Assembly (NCBI GenBank): GCA_017305935.1
Contig: JAFKJU010000017.1
Span: forward strand, 1-64,000
Length of the DNA: 64,000 bases
DNA from: Hyphomicrobiales bacterium
GTDB taxonomy: Bacteria; Pseudomonadota; Alphaproteobacteria; Rhizobiales; Rhizobiaceae
Direction of reading: 5' to 3'
In this document: positions 50,557 to 59,647 of the stretch, piece by piece
How positions within the stretch are numbered: position 1 is the stretch's first letter
Layout: every line of letters starts with the position of its first letter
Made by a program: the position numbers and the translations under genes
Notes under the pieces: model-generated
Database searches by the model: none
Seen by the model: the letters and a program-made list of their open reading frames with translations, nothing else
What the model was told of the DNA's origin: nothing

Positions 50557-51519
50557 TCAGAGCCGTTTACCGTCCACCAGCGCGGCGCGAATGACGTTCA
50601 GCACGCCTTCGGGCTGGACATCGGTGCAGACAAGCTGGCTCGGCAGCCCGTCCCAGGCGCTCGGGCCGAAATGACGGTCTTCCGCCTTCTGGATCGTCTG
50701 GCCATCGGCGATACCACCGCAGACCACCCGCACGCCGCCGCTGCGGGTGGCGAACAGCTCCGGCGCGACGACATAGACCCCAGCGCAGCTATCATGCACC
50801 GCCATGCCCTCGCGTCCGGCGCGATCCTTGTAGAAATCGATATAGAACTGCGAGACATTCGCGAGCAACTTGATATCGGCGCGGCCCGAGGCCGCCATCT
50901 CGGCCAGGAAGTCGCGGGTCATCATCGTCTTCATGGTCACGTCGAGACCAACGATCACCACCTTCCATGGCGCTGTGAATACCAGATCGGCCGCTTCCGG
51001 ATCGCCATGGATATTGGCTTCGGCGGCGGGCGTCACATTGCCAGAGACATCGAAGGCGCCGCCCATGACCACGACCTGTCTGACGAGGCCGATGATGTCG
51101 GGATCCTCCCGTAGCGCGAGCGCCAGATTGGTCATGCGCCCGACCGCCACCAGCGTCACCTCGCCCGGATGGGCGCGCACGGTGTCGATGATGAAGCGAT
51201 GCGCCGAACGGCCGTCTTCTGGCAGGTCGATGGTTTCGGGCACACCGATATTGCCCAAGCCGTCATCGCCATGGATGAAGGTCGGCCAGCCGATGTCCTG
51301 CCGGTCAGGGTCGATCGTCTGGCTGGCCCCGCGCGCTACCGGCGCCGAAATGCCCCATTCGCGCTTCAGGAACAGTGCATTGCGGGTGGTCGTGTCGATC
51401 GAGGCATTGCCGAACACGGTGGTGATGCCGATCAGGTCGATATCGGGGTGGCGATGCAGAAACAGCAGCGCCATGGCATCGTCGACGCCGGGATCGGTAT
51501 CGTAGATAACCTTATGCAT
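50557..51519 (-). CDS. Inosine-uridine type nucleoside hydrolase
   Basis: A 320-residue calcium-dependent nucleoside hydrolase with the hallmark YDTDPGVDDAMAL near the N-terminus. It also has the TTVFGNASIDTTTRNA segment, VAVGRMTNLALAL and a VVMGGAFD segment. Enzymes of this family split nucleosides into base and ribose. It lies between cobA and cobE, on the same strand but with gaps of 101 and 250 bases, so it may be transcribed alone. The preferred nucleoside cannot be read from the sequence. Confidence 0.92.
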   Translation of the reverse strand: MHKVIYDTDPGVDDAMALLFLHRHPDIDLIGITTVFGNASIDTTTRNALFLKREWGISAPVARGASQTIDPDRQDIGWPTFIHGDDGLGNIGVPETIDLPEDGRSAHRFIIDTVRAHPGEVTLVAVGRMTNLALALREDPDIIGLVRQVVVMGGAFDVSGNVTPAAEANIHGDPEAADLVFTAPWKVVIVGLDVTMKTMMTRDFLAEMAASGRADIKLLANVSQFYIDFYKDRAGREGMAVHDSCAGVYVVAPELFATRSGGVRVVCGGIADGQTIQKAEDRHFGPSAWDGLPSQLVCTDVQPEGVLNVIRAALVDGKRL

Positions 51520-51620
51520 AAATTATCCTCTTGTTCTTCTTGTTGGATTCTTCGCGAAACAGCTTTCGGCCAAAAGCCGGAACACCGACACAATAGTGCC
51601 TGCGCGTCGATCCGCAATCG

Positions 51621-52040
51621 TCACGTGCCGGAATCGACAAGTGCGATCGCCGCAGTCAGCCCACCCGAGCCAATCTTCGGCAACGCCAGCCGCGCGGAAG
51701 GCCCGGCCGCGGCAAGCGCCGCCGCTTCCGCCACGCCATGGCAGCCGACGGCGCGAAACACGTTTTCCGAAGGATTGGCAAGGCGCGGTGTTTCGCGCTC
51801 CAGCGTTCCCGCATCGAAATACACCGCGCGGACACCGAGCCGCGCGGCGACGGCATCGATAACGCCCGATTCGGCGCGCCGGTCGAGCGACGCGACGGCC
51901 GACAGCCGCCCCGCCATCATCCCGGCCCGCGCCAGCGCTTCGCCGGCCAGGCTCAGCAACTCCTCAGTTGTCGCCGAGGAGCGGCAGCCGAGCCCGAGAA
52001 CGGCGCGGCCCGGCGGCGCGGATGCGGAAAAATCAGTCAT
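51621..52040 (-). CDS. cobE: Cobalamin biosynthesis protein CobE
   Basis: A 139-residue CobE/CbiG C-terminal-type protein from ATG 52040. It has the AVLGLGCRSSATTEELLSLA start, the LDRRAESGVIDAVAARLGV segment and the SENVFRAVGCHGVAEAAALAAAG block typical of CobE. The reaction is not firmly established; CbiG-type proteins open the ring lactone in the anaerobic route. It starts 128 bases from the divergent TSUP transporter gene. Confidence 0.9.
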   Translation of the reverse strand: MTDFSASAPPGRAVLGLGCRSSATTEELLSLAGEALARAGMMAGRLSAVASLDRRAESGVIDAVAARLGVRAVYFDAGTLERETPRLANPSENVFRAVGCHGVAEAAALAAAGPSARLALPKIGSGGLTAAIALVDSGT

Positions 52041-52168
52041 GGCGTCCTGCTTCGTTGGCATCGCTCCCTTGACGGCAGCGGATGGAATTGCCCATGAGGA
52101 TGACCTGTCTTGTCACGATTGCAAGATGGGCAGGCCATGATTCGCCGCCCTCTCCCAGGACTTCCGCC

Positions 52169-52954
52169 TTGCTCGACCTCAGCTTCCAGATCCTCGCCTT
52201 CCTGTTCCTGGCCGCCTTCGTCGCCGGCTTCATCGATTCGATTGCCGGTGGTGGGGGGCTGATCACGGTGCCGGCTATGCTGATCGCCGGCCTGCCGCCC
52301 TTGGAAACGCTGGGCACCAACAAGCTGCAATCGCTGTTCGGCTCTGCCTCGGCCAGCATCGCCTATGCCCGCAGGGGCCATGTGAAACTTTCTAAACAGG
52401 TGCCGATGGCGCTGATGTCGGCATTGGGCGCCGCCGGCGGTGCTATCCTCGCGACGATCATTCCGGCGGATACGCTGGAAGCGATCCTGCCCTTCCTGCT
52501 GGTCGCTATCGCGCTTTATTTCGCGGTGAAGCCGAACCTGCACGACGAGGATCGCCATCGCCGCATCACGCCATTCCTGTTCGGCCTGACCTTCGTTCCG
52601 GCGGTCGGTTTTTACGACGGGCTGTTTGGCCCCGGGGCCGGCTCCTTCTTCATGCTGTCCTTCGTCACCATGGCCGGCTTCGGCGTGTTGAAGGCCACGG
52701 CGCACACGAAATTCCTGAATTTCGGCTCGAATATCGGTGCCTTCACCGTCTTCGTGCTGAATGGCGTGGTGCTGTGGAAGGTCGGCATCGTCATGGGATT
52801 CGGCCAGTTCCTCGGCGCGCAGGCCGGCTCGCGACTGGCGATGCGCAGCGGCGCGAAAATCATCAAGCCGCTGCTGGTGATCACCTGCGTGGCGCTGGCA
52901 TTGAAGCTGCTCTCGGACCCGGCACATCCGCTGCGGATCTGGCTCGGTTTCTAG
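52169..52954 (+). CDS. TSUP-family (TauE/SafE-type) membrane transporter
   Basis: A 261-residue membrane protein with seven or eight hydrophobic segments and the two TauE repeats (AAFVAGFIDSIAGGGGLITVPAML and GFYDGLFGPGAGSFFMLSFV). The TTG at 52169 gives the usual family N-terminus; an ATG at 52082 would add 29 polar residues. The family exports sulfite, sulfonates or other small anions. It is the only rightward gene inside the cob region. Its TAG shares the palindrome CTAG at 52951-52954 with the stop of the convergent EamA-type gene. Confidence 0.85.
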   Translation: MLDLSFQILAFLFLAAFVAGFIDSIAGGGGLITVPAMLIAGLPPLETLGTNKLQSLFGSASASIAYARRGHVKLSKQVPMALMSALGAAGGAILATIIPADTLEAILPFLLVAIALYFAVKPNLHDEDRHRRITPFLFGLTFVPAVGFYDGLFGPGAGSFFMLSFVTMAGFGVLKATAHTKFLNFGSNIGAFTVFVLNGVVLWKVGIVMGFGQFLGAQAGSRLAMRSGAKIIKPLLVITCVALALKLLSDPAHPLRIWLGF

Positions 52955-53376
52955 AAAATGGCGAGGATGATGGCCCCCGCCGCGATCATCCCGACCGCAA
53001 ACCAGTGCAGCAGCGACAGTTTCTCGCCAAGAAAGACCACTCCGAAAATCGCGACCAGCACGATGGAGAGCTTGTCGACCGGGGCGACGCGGGCGGCGTC
53101 CCCCAGCTTCAGCGCCCGGAAATAGGCGGCCCAGGAAGCGCCCGTCGCAAGGCCGGAGAGGCCGAGGAACAGCCAGGACCGGCCGGAAATCGACAGAGGC
53201 GATTGCCACTGCCCGGTGATGACGACGATAACCGAGAGCACCACAAGGATGATGCAGGTGCGGATCAAGGTCGCCAGATCGGAGGGCACGCCGGCGACGC
53301 CGACCTTGGCGAAAATCGCCGTCAACGCCGCAAAGGCGGCCGAAAGCAGCGCCCAGAAGGCCCAGCCCTGCACCAT
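52951..53376 (-). CDS. Half-size EamA-type transporter
   Basis: A 141-residue membrane protein with five hydrophobic segments (from GWAFWALLSAAFAALTAIFAKV to VGMIAAGAIILAIF), equal to one EamA repeat. Full DMT transporters have two repeats, so this one should work as a dimer. Its ATG overlaps the cobO stop by one base (TGATG), so it is translationally coupled to cobO. A role in cobalt, corrinoid or precursor transport is only suggested by that link. Confidence 0.85.
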   Translation of the reverse strand: MVQGWAFWALLSAAFAALTAIFAKVGVAGVPSDLATLIRTCIILVVLSVIVVITGQWQSPLSISGRSWLFLGLSGLATGASWAAYFRALKLGDAARVAPVDKLSIVLVAIFGVVFLGEKLSLLHWFAVGMIAAGAIILAIF

Positions 53377-54005
53377 CAGAATTCGACGCCGGCCTGCGCC
53401 TTGATGCCCGAGCGGAAGGGATGCTTGAGCAATTCCATTTCGGTGGCAAGATCGGCGATCTCGATCAGTTCCTCCTTGGCGTTGCGACCAGTGAGGACGA
53501 CATGGGTCATGTAGGGCTTGTGTTCCCTCAGGAAGGAAATCACCTCGTTGACGTCGAGATAATCGTAGCGCAGAGCGATGTTGATCTCGTCGAGCAGCAC
53601 CATGGAATTGCGCTCGTCGAGGATCAATTCCTTGGCCTTTTCCCAGGCGGCCTGCGCGGTGGCGACATCGCGGGCGCGGTCCTGCGTTTCCCAGGTAAAG
53701 CCCTCGCCCATGGTGTGGAACTCGCAGAGATCGGCAAAATGCCGGTCGATCAGGTCGCGCTCGCCGGTCGCCATCGCGCCCTTGATGAACTGCACGACGG
53801 CGCAATGCTTGCCATGGGCGATATGGCGGAAGATCATGCCGAAGGCGGCGGAGGACTTGCCCTTGCCCTTGCCGGTATGGACGACGATCAGGCCCTTCTC
53901 GTCGGTCTTGGTCGCCATGATCTTTTCACGGGCGGCCTTCTTCTTGGCCATCTTCTCGGCGTGGCGGGCGTCGTCCTTGCCGGTTTCGACTGTGTCTTCG
54001 CTCAT
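53376..54005 (-). CDS. cobO: Cob(I)yrinic acid a,c-diamide adenosyltransferase CobO
   Basis: A 209-residue CobO/BtuR-type enzyme that attaches the 5'-deoxyadenosyl group to the reduced corrinoid. It has the P-loop VVHTGKGKGKSSAAFG, a QFIKGAMATGE segment and LLDEINIALRYDYLD. The first 35 residues are a basic helical tail seen in alphaproteobacterial members. It lies 79 bases after cobN in the riboswitch-controlled operon. Confidence 0.96.
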   Translation of the reverse strand: MSEDTVETGKDDARHAEKMAKKKAAREKIMATKTDEKGLIVVHTGKGKGKSSAAFGMIFRHIAHGKHCAVVQFIKGAMATGERDLIDRHFADLCEFHTMGEGFTWETQDRARDVATAQAAWEKAKELILDERNSMVLLDEINIALRYDYLDVNEVISFLREHKPYMTHVVLTGRNAKEELIEIADLATEMELLKHPFRSGIKAQAGVEF

Positions 54006-54084
54006 CGTCTCTCTTCCCTTGTTGTTCGAGCCTGCCGATCCTTTTTGAAGGCGCGGCCGCTCTCCCTCTTTGTTTCAGCGCAAA

Positions 54085-57000
54085 TCAGGACACCGGCGCG
54101 GCGCTCCGCCGCGACGGCTGCAGCGAAAAGCGGGCGGAGTTGGAGCGCGGCGTCCAAAAGCCGCGATCCATCGCCTCCGTCAGCTTCGCCTTGATATCCT
54201 CAAGCGCATGCGGATTCTTCTCTTCCAGAAAATCGCGCACCGCCTCGTCCATCACATAGGCGTCATAGATCGCCTCGAAATGATGGTTGCCGACCATGCC
54301 GGTGGTGGCGGCGTAGGCGAAGAGGAAATCGACGGTCGCCGCCATCTCCGCCCCACCCTTGTAGCCATGGCGCATCGCGCCGGCGATCCATTTCGGATTG
54401 ACGGCGCGGGCGCGCACCACCCGGCCGATTTCTTCTTCCAGCGAGCGCACCACAGGCTTTTCCGGCCGCGAATGGTCGTTGTGATAAACCGGCAGCGCCT
54501 TGCCCGACAGCATTTCGGCGGCGGCGAACATGCCGCCCTCGAACTGGTAATAGTCGTCGCTGTCGAGGATATCGTGTTCGCGATTGTCCTGATTGTGGAC
54601 CACGGCCTCGATGGAGCGCAGCCGCTCCTCGAACAATCCGCGCGCTGCATGGCCCTCCTCGTCAGCGCCATAGGCATAGCCGCCCCAGACAAGATAGGCT
54701 TCGGCAAGATCAGCCCGCTGCTGCCAACCCTTGTCGTCGATCAACGCCTGCAACCCCGCCCCGTAAGCGCCGGGCTTGGAACCGAAAACGCGGTAGCCGG
54801 CGCGGCGCGAAGCCGCCTTGGTATCCAATCCTTCGGCAATCAACCGCGCCGTCTCGCCTTTCATGCGCCGGGCGATGGGATTGTCGAATGCATCCTCGTC
54901 CAGAGCGCCGACGGCGCGGATCGCCTTGTCGAACAAAGCGATCTGTTCCGGGAAGGCATCGCGGAAGAAGCCGGAAATACGCAGCGTCACATCGACACGC
55001 GGCCGGCCGAGCATCGCCTGCGGAATGATCTCGAAACCGGTGACACGGCGCGAGGCCATGTCCCAGAGCGGCTTGACGCCGATCAGCGCCAGCGCCTGGG
55101 CGATATCATCGCCGCCGGTGCGCATGTTGGAGGTGCCCCAGGCAGTGAGGCCAAAACTCTGCGGCCAGTCGCCGTGATCCTGCACATAGCGGCGGACCAG
55201 CAATTCGGCCGACTTGCGCCCCAGCTCATAGGCCGCCGGCGTCGGCACGGCGCGGCTATCGACGGAATAGAAATTGCGCCCAGTGGGCAAGACATCCGGC
55301 CGCCCGCGCGTCGGTGCGCCGGAGGGTCCGGGGGCTACGAAACGGCCGGCAAGCCCGGCCATCAGCCCGGCGATCTCCGCCTGCCCCGACGCCATCACCG
55401 CCGGCTTCAGCCGCGCCTCGATTTCGGCGAGCACGGCTTGCGTATGCGCCCAATCCGCCGGGCAAGCCGCCTCGCCCGAAACCAGCCGCATCGCCAGCAA
55501 TTCGATGCGCTCGACGGTATCGCCATTCGAGCGCCAAGGGTCGTCGCCGACCTCGGCCAACACCGGCTGCCGTGGTCCACCCCACGCGGCGCCCATGTCG
55601 CAATCCAAGGGATCGAACAATACGCCATCGACCGCCAACCCGGCATCCTCGGCAATCGCCCGCTGCAGGCTGCGGTCACCGCCGTCGCCGAGACCGCGCG
55701 GCACGCGGGCCAGCGCCACCGTCAGGTCTGTCAGCATCCGCCCGGAGGGAGAGACGCCGAAAATGTGCAGGCCGTCGCGGATCTGCATTTCCTTGAGATC
55801 GCAGAGATAGGCGTCGAGCTTTTCCAGCGCCTTGTCTTCCGATTCGCCCTTCTCGATGCCGGCGTCACGGTCGAGGCCGATATAGGCGACGAGATCGAGG
55901 ATCTGCTTGCGCAGCAGCCGCAGCCGGCGCGGATCGCCACCCGAAGCCTCGTAATATTCATCGACCAGCGCTTCCAGGTCCTTGAGCGGACCATAGCTCT
56001 CCGCCCGCGTCAGCGGCGGCGTCAGGTGGCCGATGATGACGGCACCGCTGCGGCGCTTGGCTTGGCTGCCCTCACCTGGATCATTGACGATGAAAGGATA
56101 GAGGTGCGGCGTCGGGCCGAACACGGCTTCGGGATAGCAGGTCTCCGACAGCGCCAAAGCCTTGCCCGGCAACCATTCCATATTGCCATGCTTGCCCATA
56201 TGCATGATGGCATGGGCGCCGAAGACCTGGCGGATATAGGCATAGAAAGCGAAATAGCCGTGCGGCGGCACGAGGTCGGGAGAGTGGTAACTCTCCTTGG
56301 GATCGATCTGGTAGCCGCGCGCCGGCTGGATGCCGACCAGCGTCTCGCCGAGCTTCATCAGCGACAGGGCAAAACCATCGCCGATGAAGAACGGATCGGC
56401 CTCCGGCCTACCCCAGCGCGCCGTCACTTCATCCTGAATCGAAGGAGGAAGAGAAGCGAAGAACGCCTTGTATTGACTCAAGGAAAGCGTTTCGCGAATG
56501 ACGCGGCCGTCATGGGCGGCATTGGTCGGGCCTTCCATCAGCCAGGCGATCAGCGTATCGCCATCCTCAGGCAGATCGGCGACGGCATAGCCCGCCGCCG
56601 CCATCGCCTTCAGCGCCTCGACCGTGCCGGCCGGCGTGTCGAGGCCGACACCATTGCCGAGACGACCATCGCGATTGGGATAATTGGCGAGCACGATGGC
56701 GATGCGGCGCTCCGCCGCCTCCAGCCGCCGCAGCCGCGCCCAATTGGCCGCCAGCCGCGCAACGAAGCCCATACGCCCCGCATCCGGCTGGTGCGAAACG
56801 ATATTGGCCTGCACCTTCTCATCGAAACGCAGCGCCGCCTTGAACGACACGGCGCGAGAGAGAACGCGCCCATCAACCTCCGGCAGCGACACGTTCATGC
56901 CAAGATCGCGCGCCGAAAGCCCCTGCGACGAGGCTTCCCATGCCTCACGCGAGGAGGCCGAAAAAATCGCCTGCAGCACCACGGCGTCGCTCGCTTCCAG

Positions 57001-57846
57001 CACCGTCGGCTTGCGCGCCGCACCGGGCGCGGAAATGGCGAAACCGGTCGTATTGACCGCCACATCCGGCGACGTCTCACGAAAAACCGCGCCAACCCTC
57101 TCGATGCAATCGGCATCCTTGAAGCTATAGGCAAAGATCGGCAACGGCCGCAGGCCCTCGGCCCTCAGCGCCTCGATCATCGCCGCGACCGGCCGCGTCT
57201 CACCGCTCTGCACCAGAGCGCGGTAGAAGGAGATCGCCGCAACCGGCGCATCCACTGCCAGCCCAACCGCTTCCCGCCATTCCTCGACCGACACCACGCC
57301 CCGCCCCGGCCACCAGATGCCGGCTTTGGCGAGCGGCGCGGCCGCCCCCGGCTTTTCACCGCCGGAAACGAGCGCCCCGGCATAATCGAGGAAGGCGCGG
57401 TAATTTTCCGCGCCGCCCTCGATCAGATAGGCCCAGAGCGCATTGAGGTCATCGGCTGCAACCGTCGAGAACGGCGCAATCCCCGGATCGGCCTTGGAAT
57501 CGCCGGGCAGCACGGCAATCAGCGCACCCGTCGATTGCGCGCAGGCGTGCAACGCCTCCAGCGCATATTGGAAATAGCTTGCCCCACCCAGCGCCCGCAC
57601 GACGATCAGCTTCGCATGCCGCGCCGTGCGCTCGACATAGGTATCGACCGACATCGGATGCTTGAGGCTGATCAGGCTTGCGACGCGCAGGCTGGGACCA
57701 TCGGGCGATGCGGCATGGGCGGCGGCAATCGCCGCCATCTCGGTATCCGCCGCCGACAGGAACAGGATGTCGCCCGGCGACTGGCCGAGGTCTATGGCCT
57801 CGTCGCCTTCCGAAATCGAGCCCTTTTGCGCCAGCAGCAGATGCAT
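54085..57846 (-). CDS. cobN: Cobaltochelatase subunit CobN
   Basis: A 1253-residue large subunit of the ATP-dependent cobaltochelatase that puts cobalt into hydrogenobyrinic acid a,c-diamide together with CobS and CobT. The start is ATG 57846 with an AGGAGG site. Conserved chelatase stretches include AIMHMGKHGNMEWLPGKALALSE, YPFIVNDPGEGSQAKRR, AWGTSNMRTGGDDIAQALALIG and YVWGGYAYG-type segments, with CobN/BchH family order. The length is usual. cobS and cobT are not in the window. The gene lies 13 bases after cobW. Confidence 0.97.
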   Translation of the reverse strand: MHLLLAQKGSISEGDEAIDLGQSPGDILFLSAADTEMAAIAAAHAASPDGPSLRVASLISLKHPMSVDTYVERTARHAKLIVVRALGGASYFQYALEALHACAQSTGALIAVLPGDSKADPGIAPFSTVAADDLNALWAYLIEGGAENYRAFLDYAGALVSGGEKPGAAAPLAKAGIWWPGRGVVSVEEWREAVGLAVDAPVAAISFYRALVQSGETRPVAAMIEALRAEGLRPLPIFAYSFKDADCIERVGAVFRETSPDVAVNTTGFAISAPGAARKPTVLEASDAVVLQAIFSASSREAWEASSQGLSARDLGMNVSLPEVDGRVLSRAVSFKAALRFDEKVQANIVSHQPDAGRMGFVARLAANWARLRRLEAAERRIAIVLANYPNRDGRLGNGVGLDTPAGTVEALKAMAAAGYAVADLPEDGDTLIAWLMEGPTNAAHDGRVIRETLSLSQYKAFFASLPPSIQDEVTARWGRPEADPFFIGDGFALSLMKLGETLVGIQPARGYQIDPKESYHSPDLVPPHGYFAFYAYIRQVFGAHAIMHMGKHGNMEWLPGKALALSETCYPEAVFGPTPHLYPFIVNDPGEGSQAKRRSGAVIIGHLTPPLTRAESYGPLKDLEALVDEYYEASGGDPRRLRLLRKQILDLVAYIGLDRDAGIEKGESEDKALEKLDAYLCDLKEMQIRDGLHIFGVSPSGRMLTDLTVALARVPRGLGDGGDRSLQRAIAEDAGLAVDGVLFDPLDCDMGAAWGGPRQPVLAEVGDDPWRSNGDTVERIELLAMRLVSGEAACPADWAHTQAVLAEIEARLKPAVMASGQAEIAGLMAGLAGRFVAPGPSGAPTRGRPDVLPTGRNFYSVDSRAVPTPAAYELGRKSAELLVRRYVQDHGDWPQSFGLTAWGTSNMRTGGDDIAQALALIGVKPLWDMASRRVTGFEIIPQAMLGRPRVDVTLRISGFFRDAFPEQIALFDKAIRAVGALDEDAFDNPIARRMKGETARLIAEGLDTKAASRRAGYRVFGSKPGAYGAGLQALIDDKGWQQRADLAEAYLVWGGYAYGADEEGHAARGLFEERLRSIEAVVHNQDNREHDILDSDDYYQFEGGMFAAAEMLSGKALPVYHNDHSRPEKPVVRSLEEEIGRVVRARAVNPKWIAGAMRHGYKGGAEMAATVDFLFAYAATTGMVGNHHFEAIYDAYVMDEAVRDFLEEKNPHALEDIKAKLTEAMDRGFWTPRSNSARFSLQPSRRSAAPVS

Positions 57847-57859
57847 GAGAAAGGCCTCC

Positions 57860-58903
57860 TTACGCCAGGGCCGCGATGGCGTCGCGGACGGCGGCTTCGT
57901 CCATGTCATGCAGGCCGATGACGACGAGGCGGGTGGCGCGGGACTCACCCGACGTCCAGGCGCGGTCGAAATACTGGTCGATGCGGCTGCCAACGGCCTG
58001 GATCTGCAAACGCATCGGCTTGGCCGGCACGTCGACGAAACCCTTGAGGCGCAGGATGTCATGTTCCGCGATCACGCCCCTCAGCTTCTCGACGAAACCG
58101 GCGGGATCGGCGACCGGGCCGAGTTCGACGACAAAACTGTCGAATTCGTCATGGCTGTGCTCCTCGCCGCTTTCATGCTCCATCTCATGATGCGACTTGC
58201 GGGCTTCGAGATCGCTCTCGGTGCCGATGCCGAGGCCGAGCAGCACGGCGCTCGGCACATCGCCGTTCTTCGCGGCGATCATCGCCGGCTTGCGGGCGAT
58301 GCGCGAGGCGACTTCGGCCTTGACGCTTTCGAGGCCGGCGGCGTCGATCAGGTCGGTCTTGTTGAGCACGATCAGGTCGGCGCAGGTCAGTTGATCCTCG
58401 AACAGTTCCTCGATCGGGCTTTCGTGATCGAGCGATTCGTCCTGAACGCGGGCGGCATCGACCTTGTCGTGATCGTCGGCAAAACGGCCGGCGGCGACGG
58501 CGGCGCTATCGACCACCGTCACGACACCGTCGACCGTCACCTGCGTGCGGATATCCGGCCAGTTGAAGGCGGCGACCAGCGGCTGCGGCAAGGCAAGGCC
58601 GGAGGTTTCGATGACGATATGATCCGGGCGGTTCTCGCGCTCCAGCAGCCTAGTCATGGTCGGGATGAAATCGTCGGCGACGGTGCAGCAGATGCAGCCA
58701 TTGGTCAGTTCGATGATGTCGTCCTCGGTGCAGGCTTCCGCGCCACAGCCCTTGAGCACATCGCCATCGACGCCGAGATCGCCGAATTCATTGATGATCA
58801 GCGCGATTTTCCTGCCGCCTGCGTTGGAGAGCAGGTTGCGGATCATCGTCGTCTTGCCGGCGCCGAGAAAGCCGGTAATGACGGTTGCCGGAATCTTCTG
58901 CAT
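57860..58903 (-). CDS. cobW: CobW-type GTPase, metal chaperone
   Basis: A 347-residue COG0523 GTPase. It has Walker A GFLGAGKTTM, the metal-binding CxCC motif in NGCICCTVADD, ETSGLALPQPL, NKTDLID and a C-terminal CobW domain. A His/Glu/Asp-rich stretch (HEMEHESGEEHSHDEFD) lies near residue 235. In the cob operon it probably delivers cobalt to the CobNST chelatase. Four bases separate it from cobP and 13 from cobN. Confidence 0.95.
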   Translation of the reverse strand: MQKIPATVITGFLGAGKTTMIRNLLSNAGGRKIALIINEFGDLGVDGDVLKGCGAEACTEDDIIELTNGCICCTVADDFIPTMTRLLERENRPDHIVIETSGLALPQPLVAAFNWPDIRTQVTVDGVVTVVDSAAVAAGRFADDHDKVDAARVQDESLDHESPIEELFEDQLTCADLIVLNKTDLIDAAGLESVKAEVASRIARKPAMIAAKNGDVPSAVLLGLGIGTESDLEARKSHHEMEHESGEEHSHDEFDSFVVELGPVADPAGFVEKLRGVIAEHDILRLKGFVDVPAKPMRLQIQAVGSRIDQYFDRAWTSGESRATRLVVIGLHDMDEAAVRDAIAALA

Positions 58904-58907
58904 AAAA

Positions 58908-59447
58908 TTATCCCTTCATTTTCAGCGGCAGTCCCGCTGCGATAAAATAGACCTCGTCGGCTTTCGCCGCGATTTTCTGGTGCAGACGGCCGGCATGGTC
59001 GCGAAATTCGCGCGCCATGCGGTTTTCCGGCACGATGCCGAGACCGACTTCATTGGAAACGAGAATCAACCGGCCTTTGACGGACCCAAGCATATCGGTC
59101 AGCGCATCTCCGGCCGCGTCAATATCGTGGCTTTCCATCATCAGGTTGGTGACCCACAGCGTCAGGCAATCGACGAGCAGCACACGGTCGGCCGCATCGG
59201 CGGCGGTAATGCTGCCGATCAGATCCAGCGGCTCCTCATGCGTCGTCCAGCCATCGCCCGCGCGATCCTCTTTATGTTTGGCGATGCGGGTACGCATCTC
59301 GTCATCGAAGGCGCGGCCGGTGGCGATGTAGTGGCGCGCGAGTCCACTCTCTATGGCGTTGGCCTCGGAAAAGCGCGATTTGCCGGAGCGCGCGCCGCCA
59401 AGCACGAGAACAGTTCGGGGGGATGTCTGGAGGTCGCCGGATTGCAT
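58908..59447 (-). CDS. cobP: Adenosylcobinamide kinase/guanylyltransferase CobP (CobU)
   Basis: A 179-residue bifunctional enzyme that phosphorylates adenosylcobinamide and then adds GMP. It has the P-loop [37 protein letters not shown] and the [21 protein letters not shown] signature. The start is ATG 59447; longer frames upstream run through an intergenic repeat and are not real. It is the first gene after the cobalamin riboswitch. Confidence 0.95.
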   Translation of the reverse strand: MQSGDLQTSPRTVLVLGGARSGKSRFSEANAIESGLARHYIATGRAFDDEMRTRIAKHKEDRAGDGWTTHEEPLDLIGSITAADAADRVLLVDCLTLWVTNLMMESHDIDAAGDALTDMLGSVKGRLILVSNEVGLGIVPENRMAREFRDHAGRLHQKIAAKADEVYFIAAGLPLKMKG

Positions 59448-59473
59448 GGGTTCAGATCGCCCCAGCAGGCGCC

Positions 59474-59521
59474 AGAGCATTTCCAGCAAAAGTGCGAAGC
59501 GGTTTTGCGTCCGCAAATGCG
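59474..59521. repeat. Rhizobial intergenic repeat, copy C
   Basis: A forward copy (agagcatttcc, aaaagtg, gcggttttgc, gtccg, aaatgcg) between the cobalamin riboswitch and cobP. It shares order and spacing with copies at 25111-25160 and 47086-47132. Confidence 0.65.
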
Positions 59522-59647
59522 GTACGATAAAGAAACGGGATGTTTTCGCGTTTCGAAGAAAAGCGGAAGCGTCCCAAGCCCGGACGGGCCGATACGATCG
59601 TTGCCATGACAACCTCCGTGCTGGCAGCGGGGTTGATTCCCCGAAAT

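Noticed and set aside
54070-57921. A 1283-codon open frame on the plus strand opposite cobN
   Set aside because: It is the antisense of a GC-rich, clearly coding cobN. It has long runs of His, Arg and Gln and no protein family pattern.
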